Origin: an uncultured Lachnospiraceae bacterium
Lineage (GTDB): Bacteria > Bacillota > Clostridia > Lachnospirales > Lachnospiraceae
Length of the DNA: 34,824 bases
NCBI GenBank assembly: GCA_910584695.1
Contig: CAJUBR010000027.1
Coordinates: 1 to 34,824, forward strand
Direction of reading: 5' to 3'
Part shown: positions 7,053 through 15,410 of the stretch, piece by piece
How the letters are laid out: each line of letters starts with the position of its first letter
Position numbering within the stretch: the stretch's first letter is position 1
The notes under the pieces: model-generated
Seen by the model: the letters and a program-made list of their open reading frames with translations, nothing else
Told to the model about the DNA's origin: nothing
Databases searched by the model: none
Translations under genes and position numbers: made by a program

Positions 7053-9314
7053 ATGAGAAAAAAGATATTCAAAAAAGCAACAGCATTTATTATGGTCGGA
7101 GCATTGATGCTGTCTATGACGGCCTGTGGTACAAAGAAAAATGAAACAGGGGAGAAGGGGAGTCAAAAAACAGAGGGTGCAGCGGAAGGTACGACGGAAC
7201 ATATGGAAGATATGATGTATGAAAGTACAGAAATCTTGTCAGATGGTATAAAAGGAGATATAAATGGTCTATGCGTGAAGAATGATCGGATTGTTATGTT
7301 GACAAAAGCCGGAGAGAAAAACCAGGAGGGATTTATAACAGGTCCTGTTACTGCAAGAATATATACCGCAAACATAGATGGCAGTAATATGAAAGAGATT
7401 CCGTTATCGGGATTGAAAGAGAATGAATATGCGGCTGATTTGATGGTAGATGAGAACAACAACATTCTATATGGTATCTCCTCAGAGGGTGGAGAGAATG
7501 GCGGAGTTGTATATTATATGGCAAAGATGGATGAACAGGGAAACGAACTGGTGAGGGAAGATATAACAAGTTCTTTGGAAACATCACCGGAGGGCTATCT
7601 TTACCAATATTCGATGGTAATGGATGACAAAGGAAGACTGATTGTAGCAAGCGGGAAACGTGTTTCCGTATTGGATGAGAACTTAAAACAGGTGTTTGAA
7701 GTGAAGTCTGACTATGCTTTAGAAAATACCGTAAAAACCAAAGATGGAACAATTATGGTGGTAGGAAGAAAAAATAATAAGGATGGTCTTCAGGCACAGG
7801 TTTTAGATCTTGAGAAGAAGGACTGGGGAGAAAGCTATCCGTTAAATATTAATGCAATGCAGTATGGAGATTTATTATTAGACGGGTTAGAGTATGATTT
7901 TTACTACAAGAGTGATTCAGGGATGTATGGATACGATATTAAGGCAAAAAGTTTTACAAAGATAATAGATTATATTGCATCTGATATAAATGGAGAAGAC
8001 GTGTTTAGCATGGTGCCCCTTGAGAAAAATGAATTTATTGGCAGTGAAGTTCAAAATGAAAAAATGACTGTTAATGTTTATCATAAAGCGGATGCATCTA
8101 AAATTGCAGAGAAACAGATGATGGTATTGGGAGTTTTTGAATGGCTGGACAATGAAGTTAAGAGTGAAGTAATAAAGTTTAATAGAGAAAATAAGGAATA
8201 TCGGATTCAAATTAAAGAATATGATTCTTATGACAAGCTGAATATGGATGTAATAGCGGGAAACGTTCCGGATATTCTTTGTTTGGACCATCTTCCGGTA
8301 AGTCAGTATGCGGCAAAGGGCATGTTAGAGGATTTGACACCGTATTTTGATAAAGATCCCGAGATTCATACTTCGGATATAATAGATTCCGTCTTAGAGG
8401 CTATGAAGATAGATGGAAAACTATATTATACCTGTCCGGAATTTTATATTTCTACGATTGTGGGGAGTGCAAAGGATGTGGGAAAAGAACCGGGGTGGAC
8501 GTTTGAAGAATTTAAGAAAGTACTAGATGACAAAGGGAATGATGTAAGGCCATTTTTTGACGAAACAAAAACCGTCATGCTGTCGAATTTGTTAGAAAAA
8601 AATGCTTCGGATTATATTGACTGGAAGACTGGGGAATGTAGTTTTGACAGCCAGGAATTTAAAGATATATTAGAATTGTGCAATACAGGTAAAAATGAAG
8701 AAATGGAATTTGATGAAGATACTCCTAGTATGTATGCAGAAGTCAAGGCGGGAAATGTACTTTTGATAGAAGGAATGATGACATGGACTGATATTCAATT
8801 TGATAAAGCACTGTTTAAGGGTGATATTACATGTATCGGATATCCTAATAAAGACAAAGAGGGGTCATATTTTTCATTACGGAATAATATGGGGATTTAT
8901 TCAAAGTCCGAGGTAAAAGACGGAGCATGGGAGTTTCTGCGAACCTTTATGACAAAGGAGTATCAGGGAACAAGCCAGGCACTTATTCCAACCAGAAAAG
9001 ACTGTCTGGATTTGGTGGTGAAAGAAAATATGGCAACGGAGTCCTATACGGATGAATTTGGCAGGGAAATTTATCCGTTATCAGAATCATTTGGCGGGGA
9101 TTTGTCAATGGAATTGAAGCCATTTTCGCAGGAAGAGATTGATCTATATATCGATCTGATCAATAATACGAAAAAGGTTCAGGAAGAGAATGATTTTGTA
9201 ATAGAAATTATTGAGGAAGAAGTAAAGGCTTACTTTGCGGGGGATAAGAATGTGGATGAGACTGCCGAAATCATTCAGAATCGTGTTCATACCTATGTAA
9301 ACGAAAACCGCTAA
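7053..9314 (+). CDS. Lipoprotein: repeat-rich N-half plus family 1 solute-binding C-half
   Basis: A 753-aa surface lipoprotein. The signal peptide ends in a lipobox (LSMTAC, Cys at about residue 25). After a short Gly/Glu linker, residues ~50-340 show repeated blade-like units (TANIDGSNMKEIPLSG, MAKMDEQGNELVRE, VSVLDENLKQVFEVKS), suggesting a beta-propeller-like domain. From about residue 350 it matches extracellular solute-binding proteins of sugar-type ABC importers: VIAGNVPDILCLDHLPVSQYAAKGMLEDL, GWTFEEFKKVLDD, and a C-terminal helical part. Ribosome site AAAGGATGAAGG precedes the ATG. A paralog with the same architecture follows, then the two importer permeases, so it probably presents a ligand to them. 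The ligand is unknown. Confidence 0.82.
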   Translation: MRKKIFKKATAFIMVGALMLSMTACGTKKNETGEKGSQKTEGAAEGTTEHMEDMMYESTEILSDGIKGDINGLCVKNDRIVMLTKAGEKNQEGFITGPVTARIYTANIDGSNMKEIPLSGLKENEYAADLMVDENNNILYGISSEGGENGGVVYYMAKMDEQGNELVREDITSSLETSPEGYLYQYSMVMDDKGRLIVASGKRVSVLDENLKQVFEVKSDYALENTVKTKDGTIMVVGRKNNKDGLQAQVLDLEKKDWGESYPLNINAMQYGDLLLDGLEYDFYYKSDSGMYGYDIKAKSFTKIIDYIASDINGEDVFSMVPLEKNEFIGSEVQNEKMTVNVYHKADASKIAEKQMMVLGVFEWLDNEVKSEVIKFNRENKEYRIQIKEYDSYDKLNMDVIAGNVPDILCLDHLPVSQYAAKGMLEDLTPYFDKDPEIHTSDIIDSVLEAMKIDGKLYYTCPEFYISTIVGSAKDVGKEPGWTFEEFKKVLDDKGNDVRPFFDETKTVMLSNLLEKNASDYIDWKTGECSFDSQEFKDILELCNTGKNEEMEFDEDTPSMYAEVKAGNVLLIEGMMTWTDIQFDKALFKGDITCIGYPNKDKEGSYFSLRNNMGIYSKSEVKDGAWEFLRTFMTKEYQGTSQALIPTRKDCLDLVVKENMATESYTDEFGREIYPLSESFGGDLSMELKPFSQEEIDLYIDLINNTKKVQEENDFVIEIIEEEVKAYFAGDKNVDETAEIIQNRVHTYVNENR

Positions 9315-9332
9315 GTCAGAAATCTGATTTTT

Positions 9333-9379
9333 TTCTTAAGATATAGTTTGTTTTATGGAATGTAAAAGATAAATATGTT
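9333..9379 (+). promoter_or_regulatory. Promoter and operator of the second lipoprotein gene
   Basis: TTCTTAA (9333-9339), 12 bp, TTTATG (9352-9357), 16 bp, TATGTT (9374-9379): the same elements and spacing as upstream of the first paralog, including a shared GTAAAAGA in the spacer. A short TCAG-AAAT-CTGA hairpin with a T run (9313-9334) lies just upstream and may weakly terminate the first gene's transcript. The transcript start near 9386 falls after the ATG at 9375, which rules out that upstream start codon. Confidence 0.5.
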
Positions 9380-9416
9380 ATACTTATTGCAAAAAAGTAG
9401 GATTAGGAGGCAGCGT

Positions 9417-11831
9417 ATGCTAAAGTACAAGCTAAAAAAGACGATTTCGCTTACTATGGCTGCAATACTGATATGTTCCATAACAGCTTGCAGCAAAGAA
9501 GCAAAAAAGGAAGAAAATAAAGAACAAAAGGTTGATACAAAAGAAATGGTGTATCAGGGGGAAGATTTTGAATTGGAAGGAGTAAAAGGAGATATAGGAA
9601 ACTTCTTTCTAAAAGATGATAAATTATATATGATGACTTACGAGTGGAGTGAAAAAGAGGACACTTCCGAAGGAGAGAAGGAAGCAGATTCGAAAGAAGA
9701 TAAAAACAACGAAACAGAATCTGCCGGGGCGAATGAGGATAAGACAGAAAGTGAAACAACATCCGAAGAGGATAATGAAGAAGGCACTAAGAAATCATCT
9801 GAAGAAGGTGATACTGAGACATCAGAAGAGATGAATGAGGAAGAGATAGAAGGCACTACGACAACAAGGATGTATACCGCAAATGTAGACGGTAGTGATG
9901 TAAAAGAAATTCCTTTACCCAAGATAAAAGAAGACGAATATATTAACAATGTGTTTGTGGATGCTAAGGGAAATCTGATGTATCTGTCCAATACATATGA
10001 CCAGAAAACGGAAAAATCTACATCATATGTAATAAAGACGGATGGGCAGGGAAAGGAAGTTGTGCGGGAAGATATAACGAAACTGCTTAAGCTGTCAGAA
10101 GAGGCTTATATCAGCAAGGTAATGTCGGATGATAAGGGTAGAATTATTCTCATCACCGAGAAGGTTGTCTATGTATTGGATGAGAATCTTAAGCTGATTT
10201 GTGAAATAAAATCCGATAATTATATTGAAGGAGGAGCAAAAACCAAGGATGGTACCATTATTTGCGGAAGCAGCGGGGAAGACGGTGCCCAGGTACAGGT
10301 GGTAGATGTTGACCAGAAAAAATGGGGTGAAAGCTATCCAATCGGATTGAAGTATTTTAACAGTTCGGATTCTCTTATGGATGGCTTAGAGTACGATTTT
10401 TATTATAAAGATGATTCGGGAATTTATGGATATGATATAAAGACAAAAAAGGGTACAAAGCTCATGGACTATCTGGCATCTGATTTGGAGTCAGACAAGT
10501 CATATAGCATTATACCGTTTGGAGCAGACAAATTTCTTGGAAATATTTATGAAGATGCTAAATTAATTGTTTATAACAAAGTGGATCCGTCCAGTATTGC
10601 AGACAAACAGATAATAACGCTTGGTGCAATATATATGGATGATGCCGTTAAGACAGCGGCTGTTGCATTTAACCGGGAGAGTAAAGAATATCGAATTGAG
10701 ATTAAGGATTATTCTAATGAGGAGGATCCGCAGACAAAAATGAACGCAGATATTTTAGCCGGAAATGTTCCGGATATTATCTACTTAAGCGGGCTTCCAA
10801 CAAGCCAATATATAGCGAAAGGTATGTTAGAGGATCTGACTCCCTATTATGAAAAAGATCCGGATATTAATATATCCGACATTCAGGATTCTTTTGTAGA
10901 GGCAATTAAGGTAGATGGCAAACTTTATTATGTTTGTCCGTCATTTTCTGTTTCTACTATAACGGCAAGCACAAAGGATGTAGGAAAAGAGCCGGGATGG
11001 ACTTTTGAAGATTTAAAAGCATTGTTAGATAAAAAAGGAGAGGATGTAAGACCATTCTACACGGAAAATAAGTCAGATATGTTATATTCTTTCCTCGGAA
11101 ACGGTGTAAGTGATTTTGTTGACTGGCAGACAGGAGAATGCAACTTTGACAGTCAGGATTTTAAAGATATATTGGAAGTATGTAACAGCAAGGGAAAAAC
11201 AGAGGAAACAGAGTGGAATGAAGACAGTCCAAGTATGCCAACATTGCTTAAGGAAGGAAAAGTATTTTTATCAGAAGGTTCTGTATCGTTGGAAGAGATT
11301 CAGATGAATAAGAAAATGTTCGGGGGAGATATTACTTTTATCGGCTACCCGAATAAAGATAAAGAAGGTTCTTATTTTTCAATATGGAACCATTTGGGGA
11401 TTTATTCAAAATCCAATGTGAAAGATGGGGCATGGAACTTTATCCGTACCTTTATGACAAAGGAATATCAAGCCCGGAATGATATGTATTATAATGGTGC
11501 TCCGACTAGAAAAGATTGCTTTGATATGATGATTAAGGCCAAGACTACAACAAAGAGTTATACTGACGAATTTGGGAATGAAATTACACCGGTAGATTCA
11601 TCTTATGGATATGATGATTTCGAGGCGAAGATTGGACCATCTTCTCAGGAAGACGTTGATATATATAAGCAATTGATTCAAAATACAAAGAAAATTGGAG
11701 AATATAACGAATTTATCATGCAGATTATTCAGGAGGAAACAAAGGCTTATTTTTCTGGAGATAAGAACCTGGATGAGACCGTAGGTGTGATTCAAAACCG
11801 TGTTAAAACATATGTAAATGAAAATCGCTAA
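9417..11831 (+). CDS. Paralogous lipoprotein: repeat-rich plus solute-binding halves, acidic insert
   Basis: An 804-aa protein and tandem paralog of the upstream gene. I choose ATG 9417 because TAGGAGG (9404-9410) precedes it and the encoded MLKYKLKKTISLTMAAIL gives a proper signal peptide with lipobox SITAC; the in-frame ATG at 9375 overlaps the -10 element. It aligns with the first protein almost throughout (VPDIIYLSGLPTSQYIAKGMLEDLTPYY, GWTFEDLKALLD, same C-terminal RVKTYVNENR). It differs by a ~70-residue Glu/Ser/Thr/Asp-rich insert coded by roughly 9646-9860, in the N-terminal half. The insert is probably a disordered surface loop. The two copies may bind different ligands for the same permease pair. 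Confidence 0.82.
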   Translation: MLKYKLKKTISLTMAAILICSITACSKEAKKEENKEQKVDTKEMVYQGEDFELEGVKGDIGNFFLKDDKLYMMTYEWSEKEDTSEGEKEADSKEDKNNETESAGANEDKTESETTSEEDNEEGTKKSSEEGDTETSEEMNEEEIEGTTTTRMYTANVDGSDVKEIPLPKIKEDEYINNVFVDAKGNLMYLSNTYDQKTEKSTSYVIKTDGQGKEVVREDITKLLKLSEEAYISKVMSDDKGRIILITEKVVYVLDENLKLICEIKSDNYIEGGAKTKDGTIICGSSGEDGAQVQVVDVDQKKWGESYPIGLKYFNSSDSLMDGLEYDFYYKDDSGIYGYDIKTKKGTKLMDYLASDLESDKSYSIIPFGADKFLGNIYEDAKLIVYNKVDPSSIADKQIITLGAIYMDDAVKTAAVAFNRESKEYRIEIKDYSNEEDPQTKMNADILAGNVPDIIYLSGLPTSQYIAKGMLEDLTPYYEKDPDINISDIQDSFVEAIKVDGKLYYVCPSFSVSTITASTKDVGKEPGWTFEDLKALLDKKGEDVRPFYTENKSDMLYSFLGNGVSDFVDWQTGECNFDSQDFKDILEVCNSKGKTEETEWNEDSPSMPTLLKEGKVFLSEGSVSLEEIQMNKKMFGGDITFIGYPNKDKEGSYFSIWNHLGIYSKSNVKDGAWNFIRTFMTKEYQARNDMYYNGAPTRKDCFDMMIKAKTTTKSYTDEFGNEITPVDSSYGYDDFEAKIGPSSQEDVDIYKQLIQNTKKIGEYNEFIMQIIQEETKAYFSGDKNLDETVGVIQNRVKTYVNENR

Positions 11832-11855
11832 ATAGCAGATTGGGAGACGAAGAGG

Positions 11856-12767
11856 ATGTTGAGAAGGCAGGTTAGCGGAGAGAGGATTTCCTATAAAAAA
11901 CCTAAAATAAGCAAAAAGGACAGACGGAATGCAGTACTATTTTTAACGCCCAGTTTACTGGGCGTACTGCTCTTTTTTGTAATTCCCTTTTTTGTAATCA
12001 TTTACTATGCTCTGGTGGATAATCCCATTAACCGTGAATTTGTATTTTTGGATAATTTTATTGCAATCATACAAAATTCATCCTTTCAGCAGGCAGCGAA
12101 AAATACAGCAGCATTTTCTTTGGTAACTGTTCCTCTTGCGGTTGTATTGTCTTTAGGCATGGCAATTCTATTGGAAGAGAATATCCCGATGAAAAGCCAG
12201 TTTCGGACATTTTTTCTAAGTCCTATGATGGTTCCGGTTGCCTCCATTGTATTGATCTGGCGGGTTTTATTTGATTATCACGGAGCCATTAATCAATTGA
12301 TCGGGAGTTTGGGTGCAGCTCCCATTGACTGGTTCAAATCATCCTACAGCCAGATTGTAATCGTAGTGCTGTTCCTATGGAAAAACCTTGGATATAATAT
12401 GATATTATTTATGGCGGCGTTGAATGCGATTCCGAAGGATGTTTTAGAGGTGGCAACGCTGGAAAGTGCATCTGAATTTCAGAAATTTTTTTACATAAAA
12501 TTAAGATATCTTTCACCTACCGTATTATTTGTCGGAATCTTATCCCTGATTAATTCGTTTAAGGTATTTCGGGAAGTTTATCTGTTAACCGGGGATTATC
12601 CATATGATACTCTATATATGTTACAGCATTTTATGAATAATACGTTCCGTTCATTGGATTATCAGAAATTGTCTTCGGCTGCAATACTGATGGCAATTGT
12701 TATGAATCTTGTAATCGGTATTTTATTCTTTGTGGAGGAAAAATTCGGAAAGGATGTGGAAGGCTGA
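11856..12767 (+). CDS. Importer-type ABC permease, MalF/UgpA-like
   Basis: A 303-aa inner-membrane permease of the binding-protein-dependent transport family (MalF, UgpA, LacF). The first membrane segment is near residues 28-50, with about six in all. The cytoplasmic EAA-type loop that contacts the ATPase reads VLEVATLESASEFQKFFYIKLRYL (about residues 195-218). An Arg/Lys-rich N-terminus precedes TM1. It lies 24 bp after the second lipoprotein gene and its stop overlaps the next start by one base, so it is in the same operon. No nucleotide-binding subunit is encoded beside it; Firmicute sugar importers often share a distant MsmX-type ATPase. Confidence 0.88.
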   Translation: MLRRQVSGERISYKKPKISKKDRRNAVLFLTPSLLGVLLFFVIPFFVIIYYALVDNPINREFVFLDNFIAIIQNSSFQQAAKNTAAFSLVTVPLAVVLSLGMAILLEENIPMKSQFRTFFLSPMMVPVASIVLIWRVLFDYHGAINQLIGSLGAAPIDWFKSSYSQIVIVVLFLWKNLGYNMILFMAALNAIPKDVLEVATLESASEFQKFFYIKLRYLSPTVLFVGILSLINSFKVFREVYLLTGDYPYDTLYMLQHFMNNTFRSLDYQKLSSAAILMAIVMNLVIGILFFVEEKFGKDVEG

Positions 12768-13675
12768 TGAAAAACAGAAAAAAGAAGCGTGTATTCAAAA
12801 GACTGCTGCTCACAATCGTGGCATTTGTTTTTGCAATTTCCTTTTTACTGCCCACCATCCTGACCATTGCCAATTCCTTTATGTCCTCTGCAGAGATCAG
12901 CACAAATTATGGGATCATATTTAGTCAGTATAAGGAATTGGAGTATGGAGAAAAGAATACGGATTATATTGCAGAAAAAGTGAATCTAAAATTTATTCCG
13001 GATATGGTGGACTTGTCACAGTACTCCACGGTACTTTTAAAAAGTCCTGAATACCTGTTGAAATTTTGGAATTCCGTTATTTTAGTGGTGCCGATTGTGA
13101 TTTTGCAGATTATAATCGCATTAGGTGCTGCATACAGTTTTACCAGGTTTCGGGGAAAGATGAAGGAGATACTATTTTTTCTATATGTAGCGTTAATGCT
13201 GATGCCGTTTCAGGTTACACTGGTGCCGAATTATCTGGTGTCGGACTGGCTGGGAATATTGGATACCAGATGGTCAATTATTTTACCGGGAATTTTTGCA
13301 CCGTTTAGTGTATATCTGTTAACCAAGTTTATGCGTAGGATTCCGGAATCTTTAATTGAAGCTGCAAAGCTGGATGGTGCAAACGAATGGCAGATTTTTA
13401 GTAAGGTATGTGTTCCGCTTTGTAAGGGTGCGATTGCATCAGTTGCAATTTTAGTTTTTATTGATTATTGGAATATGGTAGAGCAGCCATTGATTTTATT
13501 GTCGGATTCAGATAAGCATCCGTTATCTGTATTCCTGTCACAGATTAATACAGGAGAAGTCGGTCTGGCATTTGCAGTTGCTACCATTTATATGGTTCCG
13601 ACCATATTAATTTTCCTTTATGGGGAAGAATATCTGGTGGATGGAATTTCGTATTCAGGAAGTGTGAAAGGATAG
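12767..13675 (+). CDS. Importer-type ABC permease, MalG/UgpE-like
   Basis: A 302-aa partner permease of the MalG/UgpE/LacG type. The N-terminal membrane segment (residues ~11-31) is followed by an extracytoplasmic stretch of ~70 residues, longer than usual, then the remaining segments. The EAA loop reads ESLIEAAKLDGANEWQIFSKVCVPL, the classic ATPase contact. The ATG overlaps the TGA of the previous gene (TGATG), which shows translational coupling. With the upstream permease it would form the heterodimeric channel fed by the lipoproteins. It is followed 15 bp later by a membrane-fusion adaptor, an unusual neighbour for an importer. Confidence 0.88.
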   Translation: MKNRKKKRVFKRLLLTIVAFVFAISFLLPTILTIANSFMSSAEISTNYGIIFSQYKELEYGEKNTDYIAEKVNLKFIPDMVDLSQYSTVLLKSPEYLLKFWNSVILVVPIVILQIIIALGAAYSFTRFRGKMKEILFFLYVALMLMPFQVTLVPNYLVSDWLGILDTRWSIILPGIFAPFSVYLLTKFMRRIPESLIEAAKLDGANEWQIFSKVCVPLCKGAIASVAILVFIDYWNMVEQPLILLSDSDKHPLSVFLSQINTGEVGLAFAVATIYMVPTILIFLYGEEYLVDGISYSGSVKG

Positions 13676-13690
13676 GAGGAAGAAGGATAC

Positions 13691-15397
13691 ATGCAGGAGG
13701 AAAAAGAAACAAGCCGTAAGCAGATTATAAAAAAGGCAGCCATTATCTTTTTGGTGATGATGCTGATATTAACCTTTTTTTCCAATACGATTATGAATTA
13801 CTCTTTGCCTGAGGTGGCAACAGAACCGGTATCCAGTGGATCGGTATCGAATAAAGTCAGGGGACAGGGAATAGTGGAAACCAATTCAGATTATGAGGTT
13901 ATGGTAAGTGGTGCAAGAGTAGTGAAAGAGGTGAAGATAGAACAGGGAGATACCGTAGAACAGGGGCAGGTGTTATTTACTTTTGAAGAAGGTGAGAATA
14001 CAGAGCTAACTCAGGCGGAAGATGCACTGGATCAGATGGAACTGGATTATGCCAAATCCCTGTTGAAAAATGCTCCGGATTATAGCGGTGATAACATGGA
14101 TATAAAGAATGCAAAAGAGGAGCTCAATGAAGCAATTGATGCACAGGAGGATGCTAAGAGCAACGAAAAGAAATTAAAGACTGCAAAGGCAGAGGCTGCG
14201 ACAGCCAAAAAAGATGTAGCGGCACAGCAAAAAAAGGTAGATACGTTACAGGAAAAGATAGACGCATATGGCGAGGTTGGTGATTATGATACAGCCAGTG
14301 CACAAGTGACGACAACTACCCGAGAATTAGAGAGGCTAAAAACAGAACTGAGTGATTTAAAAGAGGATTTAACGACGGCTGAAGATGATGATGACACAGA
14401 CAAGATTACAGAATTGAGACGTCTTATCCGTGATAAGGAACTGGAAATTACTAATAAGGAACTGGATTTAAAAAATGAAAAAAGTGTAGCGGAAAAATTA
14501 AAAACAACTAGTAGCACATATAATCAGTTGAAAAAAGATTATACAAGGGAAAGTAAAGTATTGGCCAGTTTACAGGAAACACTGACAGCTAAAAATGTAA
14601 AGGTAGACGAACTGAGTGCAAAGCCTTCCGTTAAAGAGGCAAAAAAACTGGTGAAAGAAAAAAGGGATGCGTTGACAAGACTGTTACAAGCCCTTACAAC
14701 GAAAAAGCAGGATGATTCTTTGAACCAGCAAGTAGAAAATCTGGATATGCAGGCGGCACAGAAAAAGATTGAGGAACAGAGAAAGTTGGTCAATAAGCTG
14801 AGTAACAGCAATGATTTAAAACAAATTAAGGCAAAGGAGGACGGGGTTGTTTCGGAAATTGCCTGTAAGCCGGGCGATAGTGTTACGATGGAAGCTCCTC
14901 TTGCCAAAATCCAATTATTAGAGAGCGGTTATATCGTTAAAATTACGATAACAAAGGAACAAAGTAAGTTGATTCATGTTGGAGATGAAGCATCTGTGGA
15001 TAACGTATGGGATGAAGATCTTACTGCCGCAGTAAAAAATATTAAGGCAGATCCGGAAAATCCAAACCAGAATATGCTGGTCACTTTTGAGGTGAAAGGA
15101 AATGTGGAGCCGGGACAGACCCTTTCGCTTTCGGCAGGAGAAAAGAGTAATAAATATGATGCAGTTGTACCGAATAATGCCGTTCGAGAGGACAGTAAAG
15201 GCAAATTTGTACTGATTGTTACTGTTAAAGGCACCCCGTTAGGAAATCGTTATAAAGTTAAGAGAGCAGATGTTGAGGTGCTGGCTTCAGATGAGAGTTA
15301 TTCTGGTGTTTCTGGTGCAGTTTACGAATCTGATAATGTAGTGACAAATGCTTCTAAACCGTTAGAAGAGGGAATGCAGGTCCGGTTAGTAGAGTAG
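13691..15397 (+). CDS. HlyD/MacA-like membrane-fusion adaptor with long coiled coil
   Basis: A 568-aa protein with one N-terminal membrane segment (residues ~14-34) and an extracytoplasmic body. The sandwich-barrel/lipoyl part begins VMVSGARVVKEVKIEQGD TVEQGQ near residue 75. A long heptad-rich Lys/Glu coiled coil runs from about 110 to 390. The second lipoyl half is EDGVVSEIACKPGDSVTMEAPLAKI, followed by beta-barrel and membrane-proximal domains. In Gram-positives such adaptors link FtsX/MacB-type exporters to envelope functions. It lies 15 bp after the permease and 13 bp before the half-size MacB-like gene. The export partner could be that gene or the FtsX/ATPase set downstream. Confidence 0.85.
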   Translation: MQEEKETSRKQIIKKAAIIFLVMMLILTFFSNTIMNYSLPEVATEPVSSGSVSNKVRGQGIVETNSDYEVMVSGARVVKEVKIEQGDTVEQGQVLFTFEEGENTELTQAEDALDQMELDYAKSLLKNAPDYSGDNMDIKNAKEELNEAIDAQEDAKSNEKKLKTAKAEAATAKKDVAAQQKKVDTLQEKIDAYGEVGDYDTASAQVTTTTRELERLKTELSDLKEDLTTAEDDDDTDKITELRRLIRDKELEITNKELDLKNEKSVAEKLKTTSSTYNQLKKDYTRESKVLASLQETLTAKNVKVDELSAKPSVKEAKKLVKEKRDALTRLLQALTTKKQDDSLNQQVENLDMQAAQKKIEEQRKLVNKLSNSNDLKQIKAKEDGVVSEIACKPGDSVTMEAPLAKIQLLESGYIVKITITKEQSKLIHVGDEASVDNVWDEDLTAAVKNIKADPENPNQNMLVTFEVKGNVEPGQTLSLSAGEKSNKYDAVVPNNAVREDSKGKFVLIVTVKGTPLGNRYKVKRADVEVLASDESYSGVSGAVYESDNVVTNASKPLEEGMQVRLVE

Positions 15398-15410
15398 GTG
15401 GGAAAAGGAT

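Noticed and set aside
9375..9416. In-frame ATG upstream of the second lipoprotein
   Set aside because: It overlaps the conserved -10 element and would spoil the signal peptide; TAGGAGG supports ATG 9417.
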